Shown: positions 17,219-26,233 of the stretch, one piece after another
Numbering within the stretch: position 1 is the first letter of the stretch
Layout: each line of letters begins with the position of its first letter
Source of the DNA: an uncultured Pelagibacteraceae bacterium
Lineage (GTDB): Bacteria > Pseudomonadota > Alphaproteobacteria > Pelagibacterales > Pelagibacteraceae
Reading direction: 5' to 3'
DNA length: 64,000 nucleotides
NCBI GenBank assembly: GCA_902557775.1
Contig: CACEBD010000001.1
Span: forward strand, 332,649-396,648
Program-made: the position numbers and the translations under genes
Notes under the pieces: generated by a model
Told to the model about the DNA's origin: nothing
Databases searched by the model: none
The model's input: the letters and a program-made list of their open reading frames with translations, nothing else

Positions 17219-17911
17219 TTATATATTGAGTTTATTTTTCTTTTCTCTAATCATTTTTAAATCAATCCAAGACATCTTTTTTTGGGCCGGCTGTCTCATT
17301 AAAAAAGCAGGGTGAAAAGTAATGATAACGGAAGTTTTACAATTTCCAAATTCTTTTTCGATCCATTTTCCTCTCATTTTTGAAATAACTACATCATTAC
17401 CAATAAGTGCATTCATTGCAGTGCTTCCAAGAAGAACGAGTATTTTTGGATTTATTATTTCAATATGTTTTGTGATAAAGGGCAAATATCTTTTAATTTC
17501 TTCATCCGTAGGTCTTCGGTTTTCAGGTGGTCGATAATTAATAATATTAGAGATGTAAACTTTTTTTCTATCTAAATTTATGGCAGTTAGCATTTTATCC
17601 AACAACATTCCTGCTCTTCCGACAAAAGGTAAACCTTCATCATCCTCATTGGCACCTGGCGCTTCTCCAATAAGCATTATTTTTGATTTAGGATTACCAT
17701 CGCTGAAAACTATGTTTTTAGCATTTTTCTTAAGATCACATTTTTTCAAATTCATAATAGACTTTTTCAAAAACTCTAAACTTTTAGATCTATCTTCAGG
17801 TATTTCATAAATATCTTTTTTATACCTATTGATTGCTTTATTGTTGTAAATTAGATTGTGATTTATAAGATTATAATATTTTATTAATTTAATTTTATTA
17901 TTTTTTAACAT
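17219..17911 (-). CDS. Family 4-like uracil-DNA glycosylase lacking most iron-sulfur cysteines
   Basis: A 230-residue uracil-DNA glycosylase of the family 4/5 superfamily, removing uracil from DNA. Motif A is 'LIGEAPGANEDDEGLPFVGRAG' (about residues 77-98) and motif B the 'FHPAFLMRQP' segment near the C-terminus. Canonical family 4 enzymes hold a 4Fe-4S cluster with four cysteines. Here only the cysteine of 'LKKCDL' remains; the other positions read Leu, Tyr ('NYRPP') and Tyr ('KRYLPF'). It starts three bases from the divergent TPR gene. Confidence 0.85.
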   Translation of the reverse strand: MLKNNKIKLIKYYNLINHNLIYNNKAINRYKKDIYEIPEDRSKSLEFLKKSIMNLKKCDLKKNAKNIVFSDGNPKSKIMLIGEAPGANEDDEGLPFVGRAGMLLDKMLTAINLDRKKVYISNIINYRPPENRRPTDEEIKRYLPFITKHIEIINPKILVLLGSTAMNALIGNDVVISKMRGKWIEKEFGNCKTSVIITFHPAFLMRQPAQKKMSWIDLKMIREKKNKLNI

Positions 17912-17914
17912 TTT

Positions 17915-19615
17915 ATGCTCAAAAGTGAAAAACTAATCAAGATTACAGGACATATTACATTTGTCATTATTTTTATTTTTTTTTCCACACTTGAGGCAAA
18001 AAATTTGGATAAATACAACAAGGCAGATAACATAGCTGATTATTTTTCAGGTATTCTGTTTTTAAATCAAAGTAAATATACCGATTCTTATCAGTACTTT
18101 AAAAGGCTTGATGGACTTGAAGATAGCCACCCGAATTACTCCAGAAAGTATATTTACTCTTTAATTAATTCTGGAAATTTTAGTCAAGCTTTCAGTTTTG
18201 CGAAAAAACTCAATAGAGAAAAAAAAAATAATTATGAAAGTGATTTAGTTCTTGGAATAAATTACCTCAAAAATTCTAAATATGATCTTGCTAAAAAATA
18301 TTTTATTAAAGCAAAAAGAAACAATTCAATTTCTGTTTTAAACAATTATATTTTAAATACATTATATATTTGGTCTGATTTGGAGGATAGCACTTTAGAA
18401 GAGGCTAAGCTCAAACTCAGTCAGCTCGATAATAGATTTAATAACTTAAAAAAGATTCAAAATGTTTTTTTACATTGTTATTTCAATAGCAAAGATACAG
18501 ACCTTCTTTTCAACAAACTTATTTCTAACGAAAAAACTGATTTTTCTAGATATAACTATTTTTATGCAAGACATTTAGATAATAAAGGACAAAAAATTGA
18601 AGCTAGAAAAATTATAAAGAAAGCTTTGAAGAAATATCCTAGAAATTTAATTCTCAATCAATACGAGGTCAATTTAGAACTTCAAAAAAACTTCTCCGAT
18701 TTTAACTGCAGTAATAAGGTAGAAATCGTAGCAGAATTACTTTACATAGCCGCAAATGCCCTGTCTTCACAATCATATTTTCAAACCTCAAACTTTTATC
18801 TAAACTTTTCAAAGTATTTAAACAAAAATTTTTACTCATTTGATACGCTCTTAGCAGAAAACTTTTATCAAATTGAGGATTTAGAAAGTGCAAAAAAAAC
18901 TTATCAAAAGTTAAGAAAGCATGGAAATGCTTTTGAGTGGTATTCAAACAAACAAATTTCTATAATTTTAATAAAAGAGAAAAGAAAAGATGATGCAATT
19001 AAATTATATACAAATTCTTTCAATAATCTTCCATCCAAAGGAATTTATGAAATTTATGATTATGCTGAATTTTTAAAAAATAATGAACAATATGCAGAGT
19101 CAATAAAATATTATACAAAAGTTTTAGAAAAAATAGATACAACACATCCACTTTATCCCGAAGTCACTGACAGTAGAGGTGTTGCATATGAAAGAAATGG
19201 GCAGTGGGATAAAGCTGAAAAAGATCTCCTCGCGTCTTTGGAAGTGAGTCCCAATCAAGCTTATGTTATTAACTATCTAGCGTACACTTGGGTAGAACAA
19301 GGTATAAAAGTTGAAAAATCTCTAAAAATGTTAGAAAAAGCAAACAAAATAAAATCTAATGACCCGTATATAATAGACTCTCTTGGATGGGCTTTATACA
19401 AACTAAAAAGATATAAAGAGTCAAAAGATTATCTTCAACTTGCTGTAAAATTAATGCCTGCAGATCCAATAGTTAATGATCATTATGGTGATGTTCTCTG
19501 GCAAAATGGCAATGAAATTCAGGCTAGATATTATTGGAACTATGTTTTGAATCTTGAAAAGACTGAAAAAGATTTAAAAGAAAAAATTGAACAAAAATTA
19601 ATTAAAGGCCTTTAA
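17915..19615 (+). CDS. Exported tetratricopeptide-repeat protein
   Basis: A 566-residue protein with an N-terminal hydrophobic leader (about residues 10-28) and then alpha-helical TPR repeats to the end. The repeats are clearest in the C-terminal third, for example 'AYERNGQWDKAEKDLLASLEV' around residue 425-445, 'YIIDSLGWALYKLKRYKESKDYL' around residue 485 and 'DHYGDVLWQNGNEIQARYYW' around residue 525. TPRs form a scaffold for protein contacts; the partner is unknown. A TPR gene ahead of ispE is a recurring alphaproteobacterial arrangement. The specific function cannot be read from the sequence. Confidence 0.8.
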   Translation: MLKSEKLIKITGHITFVIIFIFFSTLEAKNLDKYNKADNIADYFSGILFLNQSKYTDSYQYFKRLDGLEDSHPNYSRKYIYSLINSGNFSQAFSFAKKLNREKKNNYESDLVLGINYLKNSKYDLAKKYFIKAKRNNSISVLNNYILNTLYIWSDLEDSTLEEAKLKLSQLDNRFNNLKKIQNVFLHCYFNSKDTDLLFNKLISNEKTDFSRYNYFYARHLDNKGQKIEARKIIKKALKKYPRNLILNQYEVNLELQKNFSDFNCSNKVEIVAELLYIAANALSSQSYFQTSNFYLNFSKYLNKNFYSFDTLLAENFYQIEDLESAKKTYQKLRKHGNAFEWYSNKQISIILIKEKRKDDAIKLYTNSFNNLPSKGIYEIYDYAEFLKNNEQYAESIKYYTKVLEKIDTTHPLYPEVTDSRGVAYERNGQWDKAEKDLLASLEVSPNQAYVINYLAYTWVEQGIKVEKSLKMLEKANKIKSNDPYIIDSLGWALYKLKRYKESKDYLQLAVKLMPADPIVNDHYGDVLWQNGNEIQARYYWNYVLNLEKTEKDLKEKIEQKLIKGL

Positions 19616-19620
19616 AAAAT

Positions 19621-20460
19621 ATGGTCTTAAAGTCTTACGCAAAAATAAATTTAACATTATCAATCAATAATAAACTTAAAAGTGGACTTCATAATATTCA
19701 GTCAATTTATTGTCTCATTAACCTACATGACAAAATATTTTTAAAAAAAAATAAAAATAAATATTTTGACCAAGTTTCTTTTACTGGTCCTTTTTCTAGA
19801 GACATTAACAAATCCAATAATTCAATTAAAAAAGTGCTAAAAGTAATGAGAAAAAATAAAATTATCCATGATTATTATTCTATAAAAGTAAAAAAAAAAA
19901 TCCCAGTTTTGGCTGGCTTAGGTGGAGGTACAAGTAACGCTGCAACGCTATTGAAGCACTTAACAAAAAAAAGGTTAAATAAAAAGATATTGAGTAAAAT
20001 TATAAAAGAAGTTGGTTCCGATTTAGGACTTTTTTTTCATAATCAAGGATATCAAAAAAATTTGAGATCTGTAATCAATTTAAATAAAAAACATAATTTT
20101 CATTTGTTGTTGGTCTTTCCCTATATAAAAAGCTCCACCAAAAGTGTATATGCCAAAGTCAAAAATTACTCTAAAATGAAAAAACTTTTTAATAAAAGCC
20201 TTACTTTCAGAAAAAATTTTATTGAGCTTCTAATAAATTCTAAAAATGACTTGCAATCCATTGTTGAAAGAAAGCATAAAATTTTAAGAAAATTACTACT
20301 TAGTATTAACGAATTTAAAGGATGCTATTTTTCAAGAATGACAGGCTCAGGATCTACTTGTTATGGTTTGTTTGTTGATAAAAATAGTTCATTGGTCGCA
20401 CTTAAAAAATTGAGAAAGAAATACCCTAAATTTTGGTTCTCGATTGCAAAAACTATTTAA
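19621..20460 (+). CDS. ispE: 4-diphosphocytidyl-2-C-methyl-D-erythritol kinase
   Basis: A 279-residue GHMP kinase of the MEP isoprenoid pathway. The substrate-binding N-terminus 'SYAKINLTLSI' with Lys8 and the ATP loop 'PVLAGLGGGTSNAATLL' (about residues 97-113) are present, as is 'EVGSDLGLFF' with the catalytic Asp near residue 138. The loop reads TSNAA where most family members have SSDAA, and the segment after the catalytic Asp is divergent. It follows the TPR gene by five bases and feeds the same pathway as ispH. Confidence 0.92.
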   Translation: MVLKSYAKINLTLSINNKLKSGLHNIQSIYCLINLHDKIFLKKNKNKYFDQVSFTGPFSRDINKSNNSIKKVLKVMRKNKIIHDYYSIKVKKKIPVLAGLGGGTSNAATLLKHLTKKRLNKKILSKIIKEVGSDLGLFFHNQGYQKNLRSVINLNKKHNFHLLLVFPYIKSSTKSVYAKVKNYSKMKKLFNKSLTFRKNFIELLINSKNDLQSIVERKHKILRKLLLSINEFKGCYFSRMTGSGSTCYGLFVDKNSSLVALKKLRKKYPKFWFSIAKTI

Positions 20461-20495
20461 ATTTATTTAATTATGATATATCTGTCATTTGTAAT

Positions 20496-20569
20496 TGGGG
20501 CATAGCCAAGCGGTAAGGCAGCGGTTTTTGATACCGCCATCCTAGGTTCGAATCCTAGTGCCCCAGCCA
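20496..20569 (+). tRNA. trnQ: tRNA-Gln (TTG anticodon)
   Basis: A full cloverleaf. The seven-base acceptor stem TGGGGCA pairs with TGCCCCA, followed by discriminator G and an encoded CCA (20567-20569). The anticodon stem GCGGT/ACCGC closes the loop TTTTGAT, giving anticodon TTG (glutamine). The T-arm has GGTTCGAATCC. The gene for the CCA-adding enzyme starts eight bases after its end on the same strand. Confidence 0.96.
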
Positions 20570-20576
20570 TAGATTT

Positions 20577-21839
20577 ATGCTTAATCTAAGTTTTAATTTA
20601 TTAAAAAATATCAAGAGTTTTATTTTTCCATTTTACAGAAATAAAGACTTAAAATTTATTTTCAAAAAATTACAAGAGAGTAGTCCTGGAGATAAAGTAG
20701 CTGCTAGATTTGTAGGTGGATGTGTAAGGAAGCATCTCTCAAATGAAAAAATTGATGATATTGATATTGCAACAATTTTAACTACAGATCAGATCAAAGA
20801 AAAATTTAAAGATACAAATCTAAAAGTTATTGATACAGGAATTAAACATGGAACTGTCACCATCGTGTCCAAAAACCACAAAGTTGAATTAACAACATTA
20901 AGAAAAGACATCAAAACAGATGGAAGACATGCAGAGGTAGAATATACTGATAGTTGGCAACAAGATTCTGAGAGAAGAGATTTTACAATTAATGCAATTT
21001 ACATGGATATTAATGGAAAACTTTATGATCCACAATTGGGTACAGTTGATCTTAAAAATAAAAATATCAAGTTTATTGGAGATCCACAAAAAAGAATAGA
21101 GGAGGATTATTTAAGAATTGTCAGATTTATAAGATTTAAAGTTATGTATGATATTGTTGTTGAACCAACAACTAGTGATACGATTAAACAAAATCTAGAT
21201 GGTATACAAAAAATCTCCAAAGAGAGAATTTTGATTGAATTACTCAAAATTTTAAGTCTAAAAAACTTTTTAACAATTAATCAAAGTAGCAATTTGAGGG
21301 AAATATTTTCAATGATATTTCCTGAATTCTTATATTTAAACAGATTAGAAAGACTTAAAAAGGTATATCAATACTCAAAAGTAAACGTAGATATTTTGTT
21401 GGCTGTAATGCTAATTGATGACAAAGAAAATCATGAATATTTTATTCATAAGTATAACGCATCTAATAAGACCAAAGAGACCCTAGATCAATTTTATAAA
21501 AATTTAATAAAACTCAAAAATGATAAAGAATTTTTTGAAAAAAATTTAATTAAAAATGTTTACTTAAATGGAAAAAATCATTTAACAGCTCTAAATTTAA
21601 TAAATTTTTCAATAAATTCAAAAGTAAAAATAAATGATTTTACTAAAACTTTTTATAAAATTTTAAAAATTAAAGTACCTATATTTCCAATTGATGGAGA
21701 GATCCTTAAGCAAAAAGGGATGCAGGAGGGACAGAGTTTAGGAAATGTTTTAAAAACTTTAGAGAAAGAGTGGATAAACAATAATTTTAAAATTTCAAAT
21801 GAAAGGGTCGAAGAGATAATAAAAGTAAATTCAAATTAA
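20577..21839 (+). CDS. cca: CCA tRNA nucleotidyltransferase / poly(A) polymerase family
   Basis: A 420-residue class II nucleotidyltransferase that repairs or adds the 3' CCA of tRNAs. The catalytic region has 'RFVGGCVRKHL' (Gly47-Gly48) followed by the metal-binding Asp61 and Asp63 in 'DDIDIAT'. The nucleotide-selecting 'RRDFTINAIYMD' and 'RIEEDYLRIVRFIRF' segments follow. The C-terminal part is helical and less conserved. A poly(A) polymerase activity is not excluded, but alphaproteobacteria generally use this type as the CCA enzyme. Stop overlaps the convergent greA stop by four bases (TTAA). Confidence 0.9.
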   Translation: MLNLSFNLLKNIKSFIFPFYRNKDLKFIFKKLQESSPGDKVAARFVGGCVRKHLSNEKIDDIDIATILTTDQIKEKFKDTNLKVIDTGIKHGTVTIVSKNHKVELTTLRKDIKTDGRHAEVEYTDSWQQDSERRDFTINAIYMDINGKLYDPQLGTVDLKNKNIKFIGDPQKRIEEDYLRIVRFIRFKVMYDIVVEPTTSDTIKQNLDGIQKISKERILIELLKILSLKNFLTINQSSNLREIFSMIFPEFLYLNRLERLKKVYQYSKVNVDILLAVMLIDDKENHEYFIHKYNASNKTKETLDQFYKNLIKLKNDKEFFEKNLIKNVYLNGKNHLTALNLINFSINSKVKINDFTKTFYKILKIKVPIFPIDGEILKQKGMQEGQSLGNVLKTLEKEWINNNFKISNERVEEIIKVNSN

Positions 21840-22312
21840 ATGTATTCAACATCAAGAATTTCAAAGTTTCTCTCTCCAGATGGTGTGGTTACGCTTATCA
21901 TTTCACCCTTATTTTTACCTATAAGAGCTTTCCCTATTGGACTTTTAAAAAAAATTAAATTCTTTTTTATATCCGCTTCATCCTGGCCTACTAATCTATA
22001 AGAAATTTTTTTATTTGTTTCTAAATCTTGAACTTTTACGGTAGATCCAAAAATTACTTTTCCATTATTTTCTATTTTAGTTACATCAATGACATTAGCT
22101 CTCGCAATAATATCATTAATTGCAATTACACGACTTTCGATTAAGGCTTGTTGCTCTTTTGCTGCATGATATTCAGCGTTTTCTTTTAGATCTCCGTGAG
22201 ATCTTGCTTCAGCTATTGCCTCAACAATTTTTGGTCTTTGAATATTTTTTAGATTCTCTAATTCTGCTTTTAAATTTCTAAGACCGCTTACTGTAATTGG
22301 TTCTTTTTCCAT
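21836..22312 (-). CDS. greA: Transcription elongation factor GreA
   Basis: A 158-residue factor that rescues backtracked RNA polymerase by stimulating RNA cleavage. The N-terminal coiled-coil finger carries 'EARSHGDLKENAEYHAAKEQQ' with the acidic tip Asp-Leu-Lys-Glu-Asn-Ala-Glu. The C-terminal FKBP-like domain includes 'SPIGKALIGKNKGE'. I start it at the ATG at 22312; a GTG at 22324 would add four residues and overlap hemF. It is the last gene of the trmL-hemF-greA run. Confidence 0.95.
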   Translation of the reverse strand: MEKEPITVSGLRNLKAELENLKNIQRPKIVEAIAEARSHGDLKENAEYHAAKEQQALIESRVIAINDIIARANVIDVTKIENNGKVIFGSTVKVQDLETNKKISYRLVGQDEADIKKNLIFFKSPIGKALIGKNKGEMISVTTPSGERNFEILDVEYI

Positions 22313-22314
22313 AA

Positions 22315-23139
22315 TTACTTCCACTTTGCTTCAGGAGGGAGTGACATTAATATCGAGTCAATATTTCCTCCCGAGTTTAATCCAAATTTTGTGCCTCTAT
22401 CATATAATAGATTGAATTCTACATACCTTCCTCTTTTAAGGAACTGTCTTTCTTTATCTTTTTTTGTCCATTTATATTTTTCTTTTCTATTTATAATTTT
22501 TTTTGAAATATCTATAAAAGAAAGACCAAGTTCTCTAACAAATTTAAAGTTTTTAATCCAATCATTAGTTTCATAGTCAAAAAAAATACCACCAATACCT
22601 CTAGGTTCTTTTCTGTGTGGTAAATAAAAATATTCATCGCACCATTTTTTATATTTTTTATAATTTTTTTTATTTTGGACACATACTTTTTTCAACTCAT
22701 CATGTATCATTTTTTTTTCTCTTGGATCTTCATAACTTGGTGTCGCGTCTATTCCTCCCCCAAACCACTCTTTAGAAGTAACTATAAACCTAGTGTTGAA
22801 ATGTATCGCAGGTATTTTGGGGTTTCTCATATGAGCCACCACAGAAACCCCTGAAGCCCAATATTTACCTTTTTTTTCAGCTCCTAATATTTTTGATCTA
22901 AATTGTTTAGGAAAAGTTCCTGAAACCGTAGATTTATTGACTCCAACTTTATCAAATATTTTTCCATTTGATAACAGAAATGAAGTTCCTCCACCTTCAT
23001 TTTTTTTGTTTTTATTCCAATCCCTTTTTGAGAATTTTACCTTATTTTTTTCAAGATATTCAAATTCTTTACAAATTTGAAATTGTAAATATGAAAACCA
23101 GCTATCAGCCATTTTCTTTCTAAATTCAAGTGTAATCAT
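22315..23139 (-). CDS. hemF: Oxygen-dependent coproporphyrinogen III oxidase
   Basis: A 274-residue enzyme of heme synthesis that uses oxygen to decarboxylate coproporphyrinogen III. Family segments in order: 'GGGTSFLLSNGKIF' near residue 48, 'PAIHFNTRFI' near residue 110, 'WFGGGIDATPSY' near residue 125, 'EPRGIGGIFFD' near residue 178, and 'GRYVEFNLLYDRGT' near residue 238. Its presence fits an aerobic lifestyle; the anaerobic HemN is not seen here. The start overlaps the trmL stop by four bases. Confidence 0.96.
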   Translation of the reverse strand: MITLEFRKKMADSWFSYLQFQICKEFEYLEKNKVKFSKRDWNKNKKNEGGGTSFLLSNGKIFDKVGVNKSTVSGTFPKQFRSKILGAEKKGKYWASGVSVVAHMRNPKIPAIHFNTRFIVTSKEWFGGGIDATPSYEDPREKKMIHDELKKVCVQNKKNYKKYKKWCDEYFYLPHRKEPRGIGGIFFDYETNDWIKNFKFVRELGLSFIDISKKIINRKEKYKWTKKDKERQFLKRGRYVEFNLLYDRGTKFGLNSGGNIDSILMSLPPEAKWK

Positions 23140-23588
23140 TTAAGTAAATTATTTTGCCTTAAAGCTTCACCAACAACTATCGCAACACTCATTGCAACAT
23201 TTAGAGATCTAGTTTTTTTGTTCATAGGAATTTTTATTTTATTTTTAAGTATTCTATGTATCTCTTCTGGAACCCCAGCACTTTCTTTTCCAAATAAAAG
23301 TATATCATTTTTTTTAAACTTAAACTTATGATATAATTTTTTTGCCTTAGTTGTCATTAAAACTATTCTGGATTTCTTATATTTTTTTTTAAATGTCTCG
23401 AAGTCATTGTGTCGAACAATCTTACATAAACCAGCATAATCCATAACTACTCTTTTAAATCTGCTGTCGTTTAAATTAAAACCACACGGTTCTATCAAGT
23501 GAATATTCAGATTCAGGCATGCTCCTAGTCTGATTATTGCTGCAGTATTTTGAGGGATATCAGGTTTGTAAAGTGCTATGTGCATCAT
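23136..23588 (-). CDS. trmL: tRNA (cytidine/uridine-34 2'-O)-methyltransferase
   Basis: A 150-residue SPOUT methylase with the trefoil-knot motifs 'ALYKPDIPQNTAAIIRLGA' at the N-terminus, 'LLFGKESAGVPEEI' near residue 95 and 'RSLNVAMSVAIVVGEA' near residue 128. The short single-domain form matches TrmL (YibK), which methylates the wobble ribose of certain tRNA-Leu. The start could be either of two adjacent methionines. Divergent from petA across 86 bases. Confidence 0.93.
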   Translation of the reverse strand: MMHIALYKPDIPQNTAAIIRLGACLNLNIHLIEPCGFNLNDSRFKRVVMDYAGLCKIVRHNDFETFKKKYKKSRIVLMTTKAKKLYHKFKFKKNDILLFGKESAGVPEEIHRILKNKIKIPMNKKTRSLNVAMSVAIVVGEALRQNNLLK

Positions 23589-23674
23589 TTAAGCTTAATT
23601 TATGTGTCATTCTGACCCTAGAAATCTTTAAAATATGGTTTTATTTAATAATTATATTATAAGCACTTACATAA

Positions 23675-24196
23675 ATGAGCAAAGAAGAAAAAAAAGTTAA
23701 CAGAAGAGATTTTTTATTTACAGCCAGTTATACAGTAGGAGCAGTAGGAGTTGGAGCAGTTATTTGGCCAATGATTGACCAAATGAATCCTGATAAAGCC
23801 CAACAAGCTTTAGCTACTACAGAGGTAGACATAAGTAATATTGAGCCTGGTAAATCAATAACTGTATTATGGAGAGGTAAGCCTGTTTTTTTAAAAAGAA
23901 GAACTCCTGAGGAAATAGCAGAGGCTAGAGCCGTAAATATGGACGATTTGCCTGATCCTCAAAAAGATGAAGAAAGGGTAAAAGAGGGTAAAGACGAATG
24001 GTTAGTCATGTTAGGGGTCTGTACGCACCTTGGATGCGTGCCTTTAAAAGATAAAGGAGACTTTAACGGTTGGTTCTGTCCTTGTCATGGTTCACATTAT
24101 GATGTATCAGGCAGAATTAGGAAAGGACCTGCGCCTACAAATATGGAAATACCAAAGTTTGAATTTGTAGATAGTAATACGATTAAGATAGGTTAA
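23675..24196 (+). CDS. petA: Ubiquinol-cytochrome c reductase Rieske iron-sulfur protein
   Basis: A 173-residue Rieske subunit of the bc1 complex that carries electrons from ubiquinol to cytochrome c1. The N-terminus has a twin-arginine signal (Arg10-Arg11 in 'NRRDFLF') followed by one membrane helix. The 2Fe-2S ligands are Cys116 and His118 ('CTHLGC') and Cys135 and His138 ('CPCHGSHYD'), with the disulfide cysteines Cys121 and Cys137. First gene of petABC, behind an 86-base divergent intergenic region. Confidence 0.97.
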   Translation: MSKEEKKVNRRDFLFTASYTVGAVGVGAVIWPMIDQMNPDKAQQALATTEVDISNIEPGKSITVLWRGKPVFLKRRTPEEIAEARAVNMDDLPDPQKDEERVKEGKDEWLVMLGVCTHLGCVPLKDKGDFNGWFCPCHGSHYDVSGRIRKGPAPTNMEIPKFEFVDSNTIKIG

Positions 24197-24204
24197 AAAA
24201 AAAT

Positions 24205-25464
24205 ATGAGCGAGCACGAATATACACCGAAATCTAAAGCAGGAAAATGGTTTAACGATCGTTTACCGTTGCTCACTCTTGGAGCACACCTCACAGATTAC
24301 CCGACACCTAAAAATCTAAATTACTGGTGGACTTTTGGTGGAATTTTAACTTTTTGTTTAATCACTCAAATAGTCACAGGAATTGTTTTAGCAATGCATT
24401 ATGTTGCTCATGCAGATTTAGCTTTTGCAAGTGTAGAACATATAATGAGAGATGTAAATTACGGTTGGCTAATAAGATATATTCATAGCAATGGTGCATC
24501 TATGTTTTTCCTTGCAGTCTATATTCATATTTTTAGGTCTTTATTTTATGGATCATATAAATCACCAAGAGAAGTAATTTGGATCATAGGTCTGATGATT
24601 TATTTATTAATGATGGCAGCAGCTTTCATGGGCTATGTTTTGCCTTGGGGTCAAATGAGCTTCTGGGGCGCTACAGTAATAACAAACTTATTTAGTGCGA
24701 TTCCGTTAGTTGGAGATAGCATAACAACTTGGTTATGGGGAGCATATTCTGTAGATAATCCAACACTAAACAGATTTTTTAGTTTACATTATTTAATCCC
24801 GTTTTTAATTTTAGGATTAGTAGTTTTGCACATTTGGGCTTTGCATGTTCCAGGAAATAATAACCCTGTAGGAATTGATATAAAGAAACCATCTAAAGAT
24901 ACAGTGCCATTCCATCCTTATATAACAATTAAAGACGCTTTCGCACTTTTAGTTTTTATGATTATATTTGCTGGATTTGTATTCTTTACTCCTAATGTTT
25001 TGGGACACTCAGATAATTATATTCCCGCAAATCCGTTAGTTACACCTGCTCATATAGTACCTGAATGGTATTTGTTACCATTTTACGCAATTTTAAGATC
25101 TGTACCTGATAAATTAGGTGGAGTAATTTTAATGTTTAGTGCAATTTTTATTTTATTTGTCTTACCATGGTTAGATACATCAAAAGTTAGATCGGCTGTT
25201 TTTAGACCGATTTATAGACAGTTCTTTTGGATACTAGTAATAGACGTTCTAATGCTTGGTTATGTTGGTGCGATGCCAGCTGAAGGAATTTACTTAGTAT
25301 TAGCTAGAGTGGGAACTATTTATTACTTTTTACATTTTATAGTAGTTATGCCTGTTGTTGGTTATTTAGAAAAAACAGACCCGATTCCTATGAGTATCTC
25401 CGAGCCAGTATTAACTGGAGGAGCAGAACCATCTTTAGCTAGGAAGGTTAATGATAAAGTCTAA
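24205..25464 (+). CDS. petB: Cytochrome b of the bc1 complex
   Basis: A 419-residue membrane protein with about eight helices holding two b hemes and both quinone sites. Heme-binding histidines are in '[12 protein letters not shown]', '[23 protein letters not shown]' and '[21 protein letters not shown]'. The quinol-oxidation site has the PEWY motif in '[15 protein letters not shown]'. Length fits a fused cytochrome b as in mitochondria and Alphaproteobacteria. It follows petA by eight bases and overlaps petC by 14. Confidence 0.97.
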   Translation: MSEHEYTPKSKAGKWFNDRLPLLTLGAHLTDYPTPKNLNYWWTFGGILTFCLITQIVTGIVLAMHYVAHADLAFASVEHIMRDVNYGWLIRYIHSNGASMFFLAVYIHIFRSLFYGSYKSPREVIWIIGLMIYLLMMAAAFMGYVLPWGQMSFWGATVITNLFSAIPLVGDSITTWLWGAYSVDNPTLNRFFSLHYLIPFLILGLVVLHIWALHVPGNNNPVGIDIKKPSKDTVPFHPYITIKDAFALLVFMIIFAGFVFFTPNVLGHSDNYIPANPLVTPAHIVPEWYLLPFYAILRSVPDKLGGVILMFSAIFILFVLPWLDTSKVRSAVFRPIYRQFFWILVIDVLMLGYVGAMPAEGIYLVLARVGTIYYFLHFIVVMPVVGYLEKTDPIPMSISEPVLTGGAEPSLARKVNDKV

Positions 25465-26233
25465 TATAAAACTACTCGTTTTATCTTTTTTGCTACTTAT
25501 CTCACTTAGACCACTACAAAGCGCTGAAATGGTGGATCCAATTAAAGTGGATTGGAGTTTTAAAGGTTTAACGGGAACCTTTGATAGAGCATCACTACAA
25601 AGAGGCTTTCAAGTTTATAAAGAAGTTTGTGCTTCTTGCCATTCAATGCAATATCTTAGCTATAGAAATCTAGGAGAACCTGGCGGACCTGAATTTTCAG
25701 AACAAGAAGTAAAAGCAATTGCTGCTAGTTTTGAAATAGAGGATGGTCCAGACTCTCAAGGAGAAATGTTTACTCGACCAGGAAAACCTTCAGACAAATT
25801 TAAAAGTCCATACCCTAATGTTCAGGCAGCAACAGCTGCTAATGGTGGGGCATACCCGCCTGATATGTCAGTTTTAGTCAAGGCAAGAAAAGGAGGAGCT
25901 AATTATATTTATTCAGTTCTTGTAGGTTACGAAGATCCTCCTCCAGGTGTAACTCTTGATGACGGTGTTTATTACAATAAATATATGGCTGGCAATAAAA
26001 TTAAAATGCCAAATAATTTAATGAATGGTCTAGTTGAATATGCAGATGGCACCGAGTCTACTGTTGATCAAATGGCTAAAGATGTAACAACTTTTTTGGC
26101 ATGGGCTGCTGAACCTGAACTCGAGGAGAGACATAAAACTGGAGTAAAAGTAATCATTTACTTAATTTTATTAACGGTATTAGTTTATTTGAGTATGAAA
26201 AAAATTTGGTCAAGGATTGACACGGAAATATAA
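25451..26233 (+). CDS. petC: Cytochrome c1
   Basis: A 260-residue heme c protein of the bc1 complex. An N-terminal signal peptide (cleavage probably after 'LQSA' near residue 25) directs export. The heme site is Cys60-x-x-Cys63-His64 in 'CASCHS', and the distal methionine is probably in '[11 protein letters not shown]' near residue 185. A C-terminal membrane helix ('[16 protein letters not shown]') anchors it. The last 24 bases overlap the convergent ychF. Confidence 0.96.
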   Translation: MIKSNIKLLVLSFLLLISLRPLQSAEMVDPIKVDWSFKGLTGTFDRASLQRGFQVYKEVCASCHSMQYLSYRNLGEPGGPEFSEQEVKAIAASFEIEDGPDSQGEMFTRPGKPSDKFKSPYPNVQAATAANGGAYPPDMSVLVKARKGGANYIYSVLVGYEDPPPGVTLDDGVYYNKYMAGNKIKMPNNLMNGLVEYADGTESTVDQMAKDVTTFLAWAAEPELEERHKTGVKVIIYLILLTVLVYLSMKKIWSRIDTEI

